Shown piece by piece: positions 8,800 through 18,408 of a stretch of 51,015 nt of DNA. Origin of the DNA: Bacteroidales bacterium (GTDB lineage Bacteria; Bacteroidota; Bacteroidia; Bacteroidales; UBA932); NCBI GenBank assembly GCA_017428725.1, contig JAFRQH010000016.1, forward strand, positions 1 through 51,015, in the 5' to 3' direction. Within the stretch, counting starts at the first letter, position 1. The number at the start of each line of letters is the position of its first letter. The translations under genes were made by a program, and so were the position numbers. The notes beneath the pieces were generated by a model. The model was not told the DNA's origin. It did no database searches and saw only the letters and a list, made by a program, of their open reading frames with translations.

Positions 8800-9692
8800 T
8801 CCTCGAAGAGGGGCTTGACAGGGTCCAGGTTGCCTTCTGCGTGTTCCAGAGGGATCTTGCGGAAGGCGTGGATGATCAGCACCAGCAGCAGGATGGCGGC
8901 GGCGAAGATGATCCAGTAGCGCATCCCGGGCAGCACTTCCATCCAGGACTCCACGTCCTTGAAGGCGTCGATGTTGGACATCACCAGCGAGAAGGTGTTG
9001 TTGGCGAAGTGCATCAGCATCGTGAGCTTCAGCGAGCCGGTCTTGTAGTAGACATATCCGAACAGGCAGCCGAGCAGGAAGGCCGGTATGGCCTGCCAGG
9101 GGTTGAGGTGGATGAAGGCGAAGAACACGGCGGAGATCACGATGGCCCACACCGGTTTCACCTTGTTGCCGAGCAGCCCGCGCAGGATCATACCGCGGCA
9201 CAGCCACTCCTCGAAGAACGGGGCGAAGATGCTCACGCACAGGAAGTTGACCCAAAGCGTGCCCTGGGTCATGCTGGAGAGGGCCTCTTCCAGCCAGGAC
9301 GGCATCTCCGGCATATACGCCAGGATGGCATCGGAGCAGAAAGCGGCGCTCAAAGTCGCCAGGATCACCAGCAGGGCGCAGAGCGCCCCGCCCAGCGGGC
9401 TGAAATGCCTGTTGTCCAGCAGCAGGCCGCTCTTGGTGAAGCTGTTGTTGCGGCTCTTGATGCTGGCATACAGCATCGGCGGGATGAACATCAGCGGGTA
9501 GGAAGCCAGCATCGCATACTCCATGCCGGCCTCCCTGCCGAGGATGGCGAGGAAGGGGAACTGGACCAGACCGCCCAGGAACGCACCTGCGAGCAGGAGG
9601 GCGAGCAGGATGAACATCTCCCGCACATCCGGTACGAAATACGTGAATTTCTCCAGGAAACCGTAGTTCCGGGGTTTGGCTCTGCGTACCAT
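8796..9692 (-). CDS. CPBP family intramembrane metalloprotease
   Basis: This polytopic membrane protein of 298 residues belongs to the CAAX protease/bacteriocin-processing (ABI) family. The motif 1 EExxxR is EEWLCR (Glu161, Glu162, Arg166). Motif 2 is FAFIHL (His195), and motif 3 contains HFANNTFS (His228, Asn232). Around eight hydrophobic segments are visible. The N-terminus is basic. Members cleave prenylated or other membrane-bound substrates, but the substrate here is unknown. It starts 4 nt after the stop of the nucleotidyltransferase gene, so it is the second gene of a two-gene operon. Its stop overlaps that of the GH127-type gene by 4 bp. Confidence 0.88.
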   Translation of the reverse strand: MVRRAKPRNYGFLEKFTYFVPDVREMFILLALLLAGAFLGGLVQFPFLAILGREAGMEYAMLASYPLMFIPPMLYASIKSRNNSFTKSGLLLDNRHFSPLGGALCALLVILATLSAAFCSDAILAYMPEMPSWLEEALSSMTQGTLWVNFLCVSIFAPFFEEWLCRGMILRGLLGNKVKPVWAIVISAVFFAFIHLNPWQAIPAFLLGCLFGYVYYKTGSLKLTMLMHFANNTFSLVMSNIDAFKDVESWMEVLPGMRYWIIFAAAILLLVLIIHAFRKIPLEHAEGNLDPVKPLFED

Positions 9693-9696
9693 GGGA

Positions 9697-10629
9697 TTAC
9701 TTATAGAGCGGGGTGGGGTAGACGCCTTCGCGGGCCAGTTCGGCGAACTTGGCCACCACGGCGGGACGGTCCTCCTTGTACGTCACGCCGAACCAGTGGG
9801 AAGGCGTGGAGAGGACGTCGCACTTGGCGCTGCCGGCCTTGATCATGCAGTCGATGGCGTAGGGGATGTAGAACTCCTTCTTGAGCTCCATCAGGTTCTG
9901 CTCCAGGAAGGTCTCGAAGATGGCGCTGCTCTTGGCGAAATAGTCGGGCGTGAATCCCCACATGTTCATCGAGCAGAGGTCCTTGGCCGCGAGTTCGACA
10001 TGCTCGCCGGTCACGGAATTGTCCCCGCGGACCACGCCGTCGGCGTCCTTCTGGATGTTGAGGTGCTCGACCACGTTGGTCAGGTGCTGCTCGGCGTCGT
10101 AGTGGCAGATGCCGCGGGACACGCCGCCGGACTCGCTCAGGGTGTGGTCCAGCTCGAAGCCCACGATGGCGTAGACGCCCTCGCTGCCTTCGTGTGCACG
10201 GCACCAGTCTCCGGCGATGCGGAAGGATTCCTTGCCGTAGTAGTCGTCACCGTTGATCACCACGAAGGGCTCCTTGATCACGTCGGCGGCCATCAGCACG
10301 GCGTGGGCCGTACCCCAGGGCTTCTGGCGCTCGGGGTTGAGGGTGAAGCGGGCGGGGATCTTGTCGAGCTCCTGGGTCACGAAGACGAATTCGAGCGGGG
10401 TCCCGTCGCAGCACTTGACGTTGCTGTACTTGCGGGCGACCGTCTCCTTGAACTGCTCGAGGAAATACCCCCGGACGATGTAGACGACCTTGCCGAATCC
10501 GGCCTGTACGGCATCGTAGATGGAGTAATCGATGATGGTCTCGCCGTTGGGGCCCAGACCGTCCATTTGCTTGAGTCCGCCGTAGCGGCTGCCCATACCG
10601 GCAGCAAGGACGAGAAGAGTAGGTTTCAT
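9697..10629 (-). CDS. Sugar-phosphate nucleotidyltransferase family protein
   Basis: The 310-residue protein has the nucleotidyltransferase signature LVLAAGMGSRYGG(L)K near the N-terminus, followed by WGTAHAV and the metal-binding FVVINGDDYYG. These are typical of NDP-sugar pyrophosphorylases, which join a sugar 1-phosphate to an NTP. The start at 10629 (MKPTLLVL) is preferred over an in-frame start 30 nt upstream because it leads straight into the beta strand of the nucleotide site. The exact sugar and NTP are not readable from sequence. Homologues in Bacteroidota are common next to a sugar kinase or phosphotransferase, which is absent here. It is first in an operon with the CPBP protease and divergent from the FtsB-like gene. 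Confidence 0.85.
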   Translation of the reverse strand: MKPTLLVLAAGMGSRYGGLKQMDGLGPNGETIIDYSIYDAVQAGFGKVVYIVRGYFLEQFKETVARKYSNVKCCDGTPLEFVFVTQELDKIPARFTLNPERQKPWGTAHAVLMAADVIKEPFVVINGDDYYGKESFRIAGDWCRAHEGSEGVYAIVGFELDHTLSESGGVSRGICHYDAEQHLTNVVEHLNIQKDADGVVRGDNSVTGEHVELAAKDLCSMNMWGFTPDYFAKSSAIFETFLEQNLMELKKEFYIPYAIDCMIKAGSAKCDVLSTPSHWFGVTYKEDRPAVVAKFAELAREGVYPTPLYK

Positions 10630-10656
10630 ATTCGTTATCAGATTTAGTTTCTTCCG

Positions 10657-10674
10657 CAAAAATAACTATTTTTG
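10657..10674. promoter_or_regulatory. Palindromic divergent promoter core
   Basis: CAAAAATA (10657-10664), two bases (AC), and TATTTTTG (10667-10674) make a perfect palindrome. Each half is a TAnnTTTG -7 element for one direction: leftward to the nucleotidyltransferase operon, rightward to the FtsB-like gene. Predicted starts are near 10652 and 10679, with leaders of about 23 and 7 nt. The arrangement matches the sppA/hisS promoter pair, which also has a 2-bp gap. Confidence 0.65.
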
Positions 10675-10685
10675 TGCAATTAATT

Positions 10686-11009
10686 ATGGCAAAGTATTCC
10701 AAAGATCTGTGGAACCGCGAAAAAGACGGCAGCAGGAAGGAGCAGCGCTCGTTCCTGCGCTACGCCATCGTGGCGACCGCCCTTTTCCTGGTGTTCATGC
10801 TCGTCAAGAAGGACGGCATCATCACCTGGGTGCAGGCCGGGATCAACCTCCGCCGGCAGCAGCGCCAGATCGAGCTCCTGGAGCGAGAGAATACCGAACT
10901 GGACGAGCGGATCCGGATGATGAAGGACAACCGCGACACCCTCGAGCGCTATGCCCGGGAGAAATTCTATTTTGCCGAACCGGGGGACGACGTCTACGTC
11001 ATCGAATAG
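10686..11009 (+). CDS. FtsB/DivIC-like septum formation protein
   Basis: This is a small bitopic division protein of 107 residues. It has a basic N-terminal cytoplasmic part (about 1-22), one membrane helix (about 23-38), and a periplasmic coiled coil with heptad-like hydrophobic spacing (about 50-90). The C-terminus ends in YAREKFYFAEPGDDVYVIE, the tail typical of the FtsB/DivIC family, which links FtsL and FtsQ in the divisome. ATG at 10686 is chosen; a GTG 12 nt upstream lies on the promoter element itself. The stop region overlaps convergent tilS by 11 bp. Confidence 0.88.
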   Translation: MAKYSKDLWNREKDGSRKEQRSFLRYAIVATALFLVFMLVKKDGIITWVQAGINLRRQQRQIELLERENTELDERIRMMKDNRDTLERYAREKFYFAEPGDDVYVIE

Positions 11010-11910
11010 GGTCCTCCATCAGCAATCCATTGTGGATCACTAACTTGCATCCTGATCCTTCGAAGGTCTTGCCGCCGAGGGTCACGGTCCCGCGCGGCTC
11101 CTGGCGGTAGCGGCGCAGCAGCGCCTCCAGCTTGCCGAAGGTCGGCCCGCTGAGCCTGTACGGCTCCACGAGCCGCCACAGGGCGTACTCCCAGTGCTTC
11201 AGGGCCAGTACGGCGTCGATGTGGATGGCCCCGGACGGGTCCGTGAGGCCGTCGCGGACCGAGCGGAACCAGGCCTCGGCGATGTCGTCCACGCGTGCGA
11301 TGCGCTGCATGTCCTCGCCGAGGGTGCGCAGGAAGGAGGGATTGATGCGCGCGAAGACGGGGAAAACCTCGTGGCGGATGCGGTTGCGCTTGGGCGTGCA
11401 GTCGGCGTTGGTGCTGTCTTCCCGCCAGGCGCAGCCGTGCTCCTGCATCCAGGCGCGGATCTCGGCCCGGGAGGTCCCGAGCAGCGGCCGCACGATGCCG
11501 TCCCGGTCGCCCATCCCGCGCAAGCCGCGGGTGCCCGTCCCGCGGAGGAGGTTGAGCAGCAGGGTCTCGGCGTTGTCGTCGGCGTTGTGCGCCACGGCCA
11601 CGGCGTCGAAGCCCTGCTCGCGGCAGAGCCGCGCGAACCAGCCGTAGCGCAGCTCCCGGGCGGCCATCTCCAGGCTGACGCCTTGCTGCGCGGCGTAGCT
11701 GCGGGTGTCGAAAGCTTCGACGAAGCAGTCCAGCCCCCGCTCCGCACACCAGTCCCGCACGAAGGCTTCGTCCGCATCGGACTCCGCTCCGCGAAGGCGG
11801 AAATTGCAGTGCGCGACGCCAAACCGGGCTCCGGGAAAGAGTTCCGGGGCCCGGTTTGCGAGGTACATCGAGTCGATGCCCCCGCTGATGGCGAGCAGGA
11901 TGCGCTTCAT
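10999..11910 (-). CDS. tilS: tRNA(Ile)-lysidine synthase, short form
   Basis: This enzyme converts C34 of the CAU-anticodon tRNA-Ile to lysidine. The PP-loop motif SGGIDS (residues 9-14) opens the protein. HCNFRLRGAESDADEAF and HNADDNAETLLLNLLRGTG are the conserved family blocks, and RNRIRHEVFP is also typical. The length of 303 residues compares with about 430 in E. coli and many Bacteroidota. The catalytic N-terminal and middle parts are present, but the C-terminal tRNA-binding domain seems to be missing or very reduced. The gene ends 11 bp inside the FtsB-like gene on the other strand. It follows the DUF3078 gene by 4 nt, in one operon. Confidence 0.9.
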   Translation of the reverse strand: MKRILLAISGGIDSMYLANRAPELFPGARFGVAHCNFRLRGAESDADEAFVRDWCAERGLDCFVEAFDTRSYAAQQGVSLEMAARELRYGWFARLCREQGFDAVAVAHNADDNAETLLLNLLRGTGTRGLRGMGDRDGIVRPLLGTSRAEIRAWMQEHGCAWREDSTNADCTPKRNRIRHEVFPVFARINPSFLRTLGEDMQRIARVDDIAEAWFRSVRDGLTDPSGAIHIDAVLALKHWEYALWRLVEPYRLSGPTFGKLEALLRRYRQEPRGTVTLGGKTFEGSGCKLVIHNGLLMEDPIR

Positions 11911-11914
11911 CCGC

Positions 11915-12934
11915 CTATTTCTTGCCGAGGGTGTAGGTGAAGTTGACGGAGAAGAACTCCTTGAACTGCACGCGCTGGGTCGGGTTGTTGCCGCTCTTGT
12001 CGGCGATCAGCACGATCGGGTCGTAGATGAGCCAGGTGTCGAGGGCCAGCTTGACGTACTTGCCGACCTGCAGGCCGAGCTTGTTGTCCCAGTTGACGCG
12101 GTTCCATACGAACGGGTGGTTGAGGTAGTCCGTGAAGAGGATGAGCTGCGTCTCGTAGGTGAAGACGTCATTGATGGAGGCCTTGAGGTTCATCTTGAGC
12201 TGGGCACCGAGCTGGAAGAGGGCGGAGTTGTAGTTCTCGCCGACGAGCGGGTCCAGGTCGGCGTTGCGGAGCTTCATGCCGTAGCCCTTGCGGAGCACGG
12301 GGATGTTGCAGAAGGTGAAACCGCCGGTGAGCGGGGAGAGGTTGAGACTGAACCAGGGGGCAGGGTCCCACGCCATACCGACACCGAAGGTCAGGTACCC
12401 GGGGGCGAAGAAGCCGGACTTGAGCGTGCCGCTCCACTTGCCGCTGTTGGGGTCCTGCTTGTAGGAGTCGTAGCTGTCGGAGAACTGCGAGAGCAGTGTC
12501 AGGTCGGCGGAGTACTTCCAGTTGCTCTCCGGGGCGGTCTTGTAAGCGAAACGGCTCTCGAACTGGAGCTTGTCCACGCTCTTCTGGATGAGGTTCTCCT
12601 TGTCGGCGGACCACAGGAAGCCGTACATCATCTGCAGGCGGTTGTTCCAGGTGGCGAGTTCCTTGGCGTAATTGGCGTTGATGTCCAGGCCGGCGCGCAG
12701 GGTGGCAGTGTTGTATCCGCCGGCGGCCCAGCTCCACAGCGAGGTCTGGTTGAAACCGAGGTCGAACACGGCGTACTTCTTCCAGTACTGGGGCTTCTGG
12801 ACGGCCTCGGCCTGCTCTTGGGCTTCCTGGGAGTATGCCGCAGCGGCTTCGGCCGTGGCCTTGCGGACATCGTCCTGGGCCAGGGCGGTGAAGGTGCCGC
12901 ACAGCAGGGCGGCGATAAAGGCGATCTTTCTCAT
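11915..12934 (-). CDS. DUF3078 outer-membrane protein
   Basis: The 339-residue secreted protein has a signal peptide ending near FTALAQ. The conserved DUF3078 opening follows: YWKKYAVFDLGFNQTS, SWAAGGYN, then TWNNRLQMMYGF. Alternating hydrophobic/aromatic strands to the C-terminus (ending VNFTYTLGKK) indicate an outer-membrane beta barrel. Function of the family is unknown. The frame stays open upstream into proS, but the ATG at 12934 with its signal peptide is clearly the start. It lies 17 nt after proS and 4 nt before tilS, so proS, this gene and tilS form one operon. Confidence 0.9.
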   Translation of the reverse strand: MRKIAFIAALLCGTFTALAQDDVRKATAEAAAAYSQEAQEQAEAVQKPQYWKKYAVFDLGFNQTSLWSWAAGGYNTATLRAGLDINANYAKELATWNNRLQMMYGFLWSADKENLIQKSVDKLQFESRFAYKTAPESNWKYSADLTLLSQFSDSYDSYKQDPNSGKWSGTLKSGFFAPGYLTFGVGMAWDPAPWFSLNLSPLTGGFTFCNIPVLRKGYGMKLRNADLDPLVGENYNSALFQLGAQLKMNLKASINDVFTYETQLILFTDYLNHPFVWNRVNWDNKLGLQVGKYVKLALDTWLIYDPIVLIADKSGNNPTQRVQFKEFFSVNFTYTLGKK

Positions 12935-12951
12935 TATCTGAAGTTTAACGG

Positions 12952-14430
12952 TTAATACGAGATGGCGAATACGACCCGCCGGTGCGAGGGCTTGCCGGAG
13001 AAGATGTCCGTGCCCTCCTCCTCGCAGACGTAGCTGTCCATCGGGATGCAGCGGATGGTGGCCTTCGTGGCATCCTTGATGGCCTGCTCCGTCTCCACGG
13101 TGCCGTCCCAGTGGCAGAGCAGGAACTTGCCGGTCTGGATCTTGACCTTGAACTCCTCCCAGCTGTCGCATTTCTCCACGTTGGCGTCGCGGAAGGCGAG
13201 GGCCTTGTCGTAGATGCTCTGCTGGATGTCGTCGAGCAGGGTGGAAATGTGCTCCGCGATGCCTTCCAGGGGCATCGTCTCCTTGGTGAGGGTGTCGCGG
13301 CGCGCCACCTCGACCGTGCCGGCGGCGAGGTCGCGTGCGCCCATCGCGAGGCGCACGGGCACGCCCTTGAGCTCCCACTCGGCGAACTTGAAGCCCGGCC
13401 GGAGCGTGTCGCGGTCGTCCACCTTGACGCTGTGGCCGAGGGCCTCGAGGGCCTTCTTGGTCTCGTACATCTTGTCGAGCACGGCGTTGCGCTCGTCGTC
13501 GGTCTTGTAGATCGGCACCATCACGACCTGGATCGGGGCGAGCTTCGGGGGCAGCACGAGGCCGTTGTCGTCGCCGTGGGCCATGATGAGCGCGCCCATC
13601 AGGCGGGTGCTGACGCCCCACGAGGTGGCCCAGACGTACTCTTGCTTACCCTCCTTGTTGGTGAACTGCACGTCGAAGGACTTGGCGAAATTCTGGCCCA
13701 GGAAGTGGGACGTGCCGGCCTGCAGGGCCTTGCCGTCCTGCATCATCGCCTCGATGGTGAGCGTGTCCAGCGCGCCGGCGAAGCGCTCGTTGGGGCTCTT
13801 GTGGCCCACGATGACGGGCAGGGCCATCACGTTGCGGGCGAAGTCGGCGTAGACCTGCACCATCTCGTGGGCCTTGGCCTCGGCCTCCTGCGCCGTGGCG
13901 TGGGCGGTGTGGCCCTCCTGCCAGAGGAATTCAGCGGTGCGCAGGAACAGGCGGGTGCGCATCTCCCAGCGCACCACGTTGCACCACTGGTTGCACAGGA
14001 TGGGGAGGTCGCGCCAGGAGGTGATCCAGTTCTTGTACGTGCTCCAGATGATGGTCTCCGAGGTGGGGCGTACGATCAGCTCCTCCTCGAGCTTCGCCTC
14101 CGGGTCCACGACCACGCCCTTGCCGTCGGGGTCGTTCATCAGGCGGTGGTGCGTGACCACTGCGCACTCCTTGGCGAAGCCGGCCACGTGCTCGGCCTCG
14201 CGGCTGAAGAAGGATTTGGGGATGAAGAGCGGGAAATAGGCGTTCTGCACGCCCGTGCGCTTGAACATCGCGTCCAGCGTGCCCTGCATCTTCTCCCAGA
14301 TCGCATAGCCGTAGGGCTTGATGACCATGCAGCCGCGCACGGCGGACTGCTCGGCCAGGTCGGCCTTAAGTGCCAGATCATTATACCATTGCGAATAGTT
14401 GTCGGATCGTTTGGTTACCTCTTTTGCCAT
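12952..14430 (-). CDS. proS: Prolyl-tRNA synthetase, archaeal/eukaryal-type (ProS type 3)
   Basis: This class II synthetase charges tRNA-Pro. The 492-residue protein lacks the editing insertion of the long bacterial form and starts like the short archaeal/eukaryal type, which is normal for Bacteroidota. Visible blocks are [16 protein letters not shown], the motif 2 region RPTSETIIW with [23 protein letters not shown], and the C-terminal anticodon and zinc-like domains ending FAISY. It heads the proS-DUF3078-tilS operon. A TATCTTTG element on the minus strand at 14540-14533 would give a leader of about 98 nt. Confidence 0.96.
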   Translation of the reverse strand: MAKEVTKRSDNYSQWYNDLALKADLAEQSAVRGCMVIKPYGYAIWEKMQGTLDAMFKRTGVQNAYFPLFIPKSFFSREAEHVAGFAKECAVVTHHRLMNDPDGKGVVVDPEAKLEEELIVRPTSETIIWSTYKNWITSWRDLPILCNQWCNVVRWEMRTRLFLRTAEFLWQEGHTAHATAQEAEAKAHEMVQVYADFARNVMALPVIVGHKSPNERFAGALDTLTIEAMMQDGKALQAGTSHFLGQNFAKSFDVQFTNKEGKQEYVWATSWGVSTRLMGALIMAHGDDNGLVLPPKLAPIQVVMVPIYKTDDERNAVLDKMYETKKALEALGHSVKVDDRDTLRPGFKFAEWELKGVPVRLAMGARDLAAGTVEVARRDTLTKETMPLEGIAEHISTLLDDIQQSIYDKALAFRDANVEKCDSWEEFKVKIQTGKFLLCHWDGTVETEQAIKDATKATIRCIPMDSYVCEEEGTDIFSGKPSHRRVVFAISY

Positions 14431-14532
14431 ATTGTCGTTGAAAATCTGCGTTTTTTTTCGAAATTTGCATCTAATAAGTAAATACTACCATATATAGGTG
14501 CTAAAAAGCCTTCGGCATTAAACTTGTAACCG

Positions 14533-14540
14533 CAAAGATA
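14533..14540 (-). promoter_or_regulatory. Candidate -7 element for proS
   Basis: CAAAGATA reads TATCTTTG leftward, a full TAnnTTTG match. The predicted start is about 98 nt before proS, much longer than the leaders of other genes here. The leader region contains a small stem (GCCGAAGGC followed by TTTTTAG, near 14507-14516), which is only weakly terminator-like. No equally good rightward element for the lipoprotein gene at 14569 is visible. Confidence 0.4.
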
Positions 14541-14568
14541 AAACTTTTTATTGATAGGAGACGAAAAT

Positions 14569-15582
14569 ATGAAACGGAGCACGACACTTTTACTGCCTCT
14601 ACTTCTTCTGGTCCTGGCATCCTGTGGCACCCCTGCTCAGTATTCACAGCAGCGGTTCCAGGACGGTATCTATGCCGCGCCCGGAGAGCAGACCGAACTC
14701 GTCCAACTCTATACTGAAGAAGATTTCGAGGCAATGGCGGCGGCGAACATCGCCCGCAAGCAGCAAGGCAACCGGGACACCCTCGTGGTGGTCCTGGACG
14801 ACCCTTGGGGTTATACTTGGCGTTATCCTTATTCCAGCTGGGCCTGGGGAGGCCTGGGATTCGGTTCCCTCTATTGGAACCGCTGGCGCTTCGGCGGCTG
14901 GTACGATCCCTGGTACTATGATCCCTGGTACGGCGGATGGGGCTACAGCTGGTATGATCCCTGGTACTACGACCCTTGGTACGGTCCTTATTACGGCCTC
15001 GGATGGTATGATCCCTGGTACGGTCCTTACTATGGCGGCTATTGGGGCGGCTATCCCTACTACGGCTGGGCCTATCACGGAGGATACTCCGGCGGCGGCC
15101 GCTTCGACTACAACCGCGTCTACAAGCCGCGTACCCTGACCGAAGCCGGCGGACGCCGCGAGACGCGCCCCGGCAGCGGGCCCAACTACCGCTACGGCAC
15201 GCCCGGCTCGGCCGGCAGCACGGCGATCGGCACCCGCAGCGGCTCCGGCACCGTACGGCGCTCCCAGAGCGGGATCGGGACCGGCACCGGCACCACGGCG
15301 CGCAGCACCACGGGCTCCGCGGCCCAGCGCCGCGAGCAGGGCTACAACCCCAACCGTTCGTACCCCAACCGCGACAGGCAGCAGTCCACGTCGGAGAGCC
15401 GTTCGTCCACCCGCTCCTACAACAATAACAGCAATTCCGGCAGCTACAGCTCCGGCGCTTCCCGCAGCGGCGGCTACAGTGGCGGAGGTTATAGCGGCGG
15501 TGGCGGCTACAGCGGCGGAGGCGGCAGTTCCTCCCACAGCGGAGGTGGTGGTGGCGGCCGCAGCGGCGGAGGACGCAGATAA
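14569..15582 (+). CDS. YDPWY-repeat, Gly/Ser-rich lipoprotein
   Basis: The 338-residue secreted lipoprotein has lipobox LASC (Cys19). After a short N-terminal region (about 20-85) comes a tract of about 90 residues dominated by Tyr, Trp, Gly, Pro and Asp, with repeated YDPWY and WYGPYYG units (about 105-175). A basic Arg/Thr/Ser-rich stretch follows, and the C-terminal 40 residues are almost only Gly and Ser (SGGGYSGGGG type). Similar aromatic/Gly-rich lipoproteins occur in Bacteroidota without a known role. The start at 14569 has an unusually good Shine-Dalgarno-like TAGGAG about 9 nt upstream, rare in this genome, and is preferred over an ATG 18 nt earlier. Surface or matrix attachment is only a guess. 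Confidence 0.8.
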   Translation: MKRSTTLLLPLLLLVLASCGTPAQYSQQRFQDGIYAAPGEQTELVQLYTEEDFEAMAAANIARKQQGNRDTLVVVLDDPWGYTWRYPYSSWAWGGLGFGSLYWNRWRFGGWYDPWYYDPWYGGWGYSWYDPWYYDPWYGPYYGLGWYDPWYGPYYGGYWGGYPYYGWAYHGGYSGGGRFDYNRVYKPRTLTEAGGRRETRPGSGPNYRYGTPGSAGSTAIGTRSGSGTVRRSQSGIGTGTGTTARSTTGSAAQRREQGYNPNRSYPNRDRQQSTSESRSSTRSYNNNSNSGSYSSGASRSGGYSGGGYSGGGGYSGGGGSSSHSGGGGGGRSGGGRR

Positions 15583-15641
15583 GACTTGGGCCCGGCCAGC
15601 GCTGACTTAAACCCATGTTGAACCTTCAAAAGATGTTGAAA

Positions 15642-17354
15642 ATGAAAAAGATACTTGCAATCGCGGCCTTCCTTGCCGCAGCGGTGGGTGCGGGCGCGCA
15701 GAATTTCTACGACGCCATCACCTTTAGCCAGAACCAGTACTTCGGCACGGCCCGGAGCGTGGCGATGGGCAATGCCATGACCGCCGTCGGCGGCGACCTC
15801 GGTTCCGTCGGCATCAACCCGGCAGGCTCCGCCGTGGCCGGATACGGACAGTTCACGATCACCCCGGGCCTGTCCATCTCCTCGGTCGGGTCGGCGTACT
15901 CCCCGGAGGGGGAGCGTTCCTTCGGCGCTCCGAACAAGATGACCAACAGCCGGATGACCCTGCCGAACCTGGGTCTTTCGATGAACTACAGGACCGGCCG
16001 CTCCAGCGGCGTCAAGGCCATCACCTTCTCGGTGCTGACGAACCAGACCAACGACTACAATTTCCTTGCGGAAGGCTTCGGTTCCAACAGCCAGACCTCC
16101 AAGATCGCCGAGTTCGCGGATGCCGCTTTCGGCTACTCGGAGAGCCTGCTTTCCAAGTATTCCTCTTTCAACAGCACGGACATCCCCTGGGATTTCCTGA
16201 CCGCCTATCAGGGCGGCATGTTCGGCCCTTACGGCTGGGACGGTGTCTATGCCGGCGTGACGGAGAAGATTTCCGACGACGGTGATTACCACTATGTCCC
16301 AGGGGCGCTGAACCAGACCTCTTCCCTGTCCAAGTACGGCACCAAGAGCGACCTGGTCCTCAACCTGGCGTTCAACGTGTCCGACCGGGTGTACCTCGGC
16401 TTCAACGTCGGCCTGCCCACGGCCCGCTACCACTACTCGGAGAGCTTCTACGAGTCGGCGGCCGACCCCGACCTCTTCCCGATCATCTTCGATGACGAAG
16501 GCAGGACGAATACCACGTACTTCATGCGCGGTGCCTACAACTACAAGTACAACGCGAACATCGACGGCATCTATGCCAAGTTGGGCGTGATCGTCCGCCC
16601 GGCGGACGGCCTGCGCATCGGTGCCACCTTCCAGACTCCGACGGCCTACACGGTCTCCGAGACCTGGCAGAACTATGCTTCGACGACCTTCGACAATCCC
16701 GTCTATGACGACAGCGAGACTTCCCCTGTCGGAGAGTACTCCTACAGCCTGCGCTCGCCCTACCGGGCTTCCTTCGGCGTGGCCTACGCCTTCGGCAAGC
16801 AGGGCCTGCTCAGCGTGGATTACGAACTGGCCGACTACAGCGTGATGCGCTTCAGCAGCATCCACCGCGACAGGATGGACGCCGACGACTTCGTCGACCT
16901 GAATATGACCAGCAAGAATTTCGCCGGCCTGGCCCACGCCCTGCGTGTGGGCGCCGAGTGGAGGATGACCCCGGAGGTCTCCCTGCGCGCCGGCTACGCC
17001 CTGTCCACCTCGCCGGAGCGGTACTGGAATACCAGCGACGGCCGGACGGTCAATGCCTCGGACTATCTCAGCGACTTCGATTCCTTCTTCAACCGCGCCG
17101 CCAACCTGACGAGCCCGCACTACTACGGCGACCGTACGCAGACCGCCTCGCTGGGTATCGGCTACTCCTCGCCCGGCTCTTTCTTCGTGGACGCCGCCGT
17201 GGCTTTTACGAGCTATCCCAAAACGACTTTCGCCCCTTATTACGACTACCTGAGCTACGACCGGACCGGTGCGACCCGGAATGTGGAGGCACCCCGGCTC
17301 CTCAATACCCGGAGCCTCTGGAATGCCTGCCTGACCCTGGGCTGGCGCTTCTAG
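15642..17354 (+). CDS. OmpP1/FadL-like outer-membrane barrel protein
   Basis: This protein of about 570 residues has a signal peptide ([20 protein letters not shown]). The mature N-terminus, [20 protein letters not shown] followed by [12 protein letters not shown] and INPAGSA, is typical of the OmpP1/FadL/TodX-like family. In Bacteroidota it is often labelled hemin receptor or hydrophobic compound transporter. Many amphipathic strands follow, and it ends with an aromatic residue (TLGWRF), as barrel proteins do for assembly. Two in-frame ATGs lie upstream (15615, 15633), but 15642 gives the best signal peptide. The lpxD start is 28 nt downstream, so co-transcription with the lipid A genes is likely. 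The ligand is unknown. Confidence 0.8.
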   Translation: MKKILAIAAFLAAAVGAGAQNFYDAITFSQNQYFGTARSVAMGNAMTAVGGDLGSVGINPAGSAVAGYGQFTITPGLSISSVGSAYSPEGERSFGAPNKMTNSRMTLPNLGLSMNYRTGRSSGVKAITFSVLTNQTNDYNFLAEGFGSNSQTSKIAEFADAAFGYSESLLSKYSSFNSTDIPWDFLTAYQGGMFGPYGWDGVYAGVTEKISDDGDYHYVPGALNQTSSLSKYGTKSDLVLNLAFNVSDRVYLGFNVGLPTARYHYSESFYESAADPDLFPIIFDDEGRTNTTYFMRGAYNYKYNANIDGIYAKLGVIVRPADGLRIGATFQTPTAYTVSETWQNYASTTFDNPVYDDSETSPVGEYSYSLRSPYRASFGVAYAFGKQGLLSVDYELADYSVMRFSSIHRDRMDADDFVDLNMTSKNFAGLAHALRVGAEWRMTPEVSLRAGYALSTSPERYWNTSDGRTVNASDYLSDFDSFFNRAANLTSPHYYGDRTQTASLGIGYSSPGSFFVDAAVAFTSYPKTTFAPYYDYLSYDRTGATRNVEAPRLLNTRSLWNACLTLGWRF

Positions 17355-17382
17355 GAAGGGCCGAAAACCTGGAAACCTACAG

Positions 17383-18372
17383 ATGGAATTGACAGCAAGA
17401 CAACTGGCCGAAGTGCTGCACGGGACCGTGGAGGGAGATGCAGAGGCCAAAGTGACATCCTTTGCGAAAATCGAGCACGGCCGCCCCGGCCAGCTCTGCT
17501 TCTACGCCAACCCAAAATACGAACAATATGTCTATACCAGCAGGGCTTCGGTCCTGCTGGTTAACCGTAATTTCCAGCCCAAGCAGGCGGTCGCCCCGAC
17601 GCTCGTGCGCGTGGACGACGCCTATGCCGCGCTGGCGGACCTGCTCAAGTATATGGCTGAGCAGAAAAAGAAATACCGCCGGCGCCGGAGCCTCCGCTCC
17701 CGCATCGCGTGGAGCGCAAAGCTCGGCCGCAAGGTCAGCGTGGGAGATTTCGTGACCATCGGCAAGGATTGCCGCATCGGCGACTGTACGGTCATCCACA
17801 ACAATGTTACGATCGGGGCCGGGACCCGGATCGGCTCCCATTGCATCATCTATCCGGGCGTACGCATTTTCCCGGGGATGGTCATCGGCGACCGCGTGAT
17901 CCTGCACGCCGGTTGCGTCATCGGGGACGACGGCTTCGGCAACGCCCCGCAGCCGGACGGCTCCTGGCGCAAGATCGAACACGTGGGCAACGTGGTCATC
18001 GGCAACGACGTGGAGGTGGGTTCCAACACCACCATCGACCGCGCCCCGATGGAATCCACCATCATCGCGGACGGCGTGCGCATCGACAATCTCTGCCAGA
18101 TCGCCCACAACGTGGTGGTGGGCAAGAACACGGCGATGGCGGCGCAGACCGGCATCGCGGGCTCCACGCAGATCGGCGAGGGCTGCCTGCTGGCCGGCCA
18201 GGTGGGCATCTCCGGGCATCTCAAGATCGCCGACCACACCACGGTCTGTGCGCAGGGCGGCGTGATCGGCAACATCCGCAAGCCGGGGGAAGTATGGTGG
18301 GGATCGCCCGCCATCGCGCACCGGACCTACCTCAAAGCCTACGCCAAGTTCAAGCAGGCCGGCGAAGAATAG
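17383..18372 (+). CDS. lpxD: UDP-3-O-acylglucosamine N-acyltransferase
   Basis: Third enzyme of lipid A synthesis: it adds the N-linked 3-hydroxyacyl chain from acyl-ACP. The 329-residue protein has the N-terminal uridine-binding domain (about 1-100), then left-handed beta-helix hexapeptide repeats from about 115 to 310. The catalytic histidine is in [10 protein letters not shown] (His242). It opens the lpxD-lpxC-lpxA-WbqC-like cluster, although an internal promoter lies before lpxC. The length is normal for the family. Confidence 0.95.
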   Translation: MELTARQLAEVLHGTVEGDAEAKVTSFAKIEHGRPGQLCFYANPKYEQYVYTSRASVLLVNRNFQPKQAVAPTLVRVDDAYAALADLLKYMAEQKKKYRRRRSLRSRIAWSAKLGRKVSVGDFVTIGKDCRIGDCTVIHNNVTIGAGTRIGSHCIIYPGVRIFPGMVIGDRVILHAGCVIGDDGFGNAPQPDGSWRKIEHVGNVVIGNDVEVGSNTTIDRAPMESTIIADGVRIDNLCQIAHNVVVGKNTAMAAQTGIAGSTQIGEGCLLAGQVGISGHLKIADHTTVCAQGGVIGNIRKPGEVWWGSPAIAHRTYLKAYAKFKQAGEE

Positions 18373-18391
18373 TATTTTGAAATATTATTTG

Positions 18392-18399
18392 TATCTTTG
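18392..18399 (+). promoter_or_regulatory. Internal -7 element before lpxC
   Basis: TATCTTTG is a full TAnnTTTG match 10 nt before the lpxC ATG, in an AT-rich patch between lpxD and lpxC. The predicted leader is about 5 nt. No -33 TTTG sits at the expected distance. It would allow lpxC and lpxA to be expressed apart from lpxD. Confidence 0.55.
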
Positions 18400-18408
18400 C
18401 CGCCCGAA

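Noticed and set aside
11915..13621. A 568-codon fusion of the DUF3078 gene with upstream sequence
   Set aside because: The upstream part is antisense-free but out of frame with proS and shows Arg/Gly shadow composition; the signal peptide at 12934 marks the true start.
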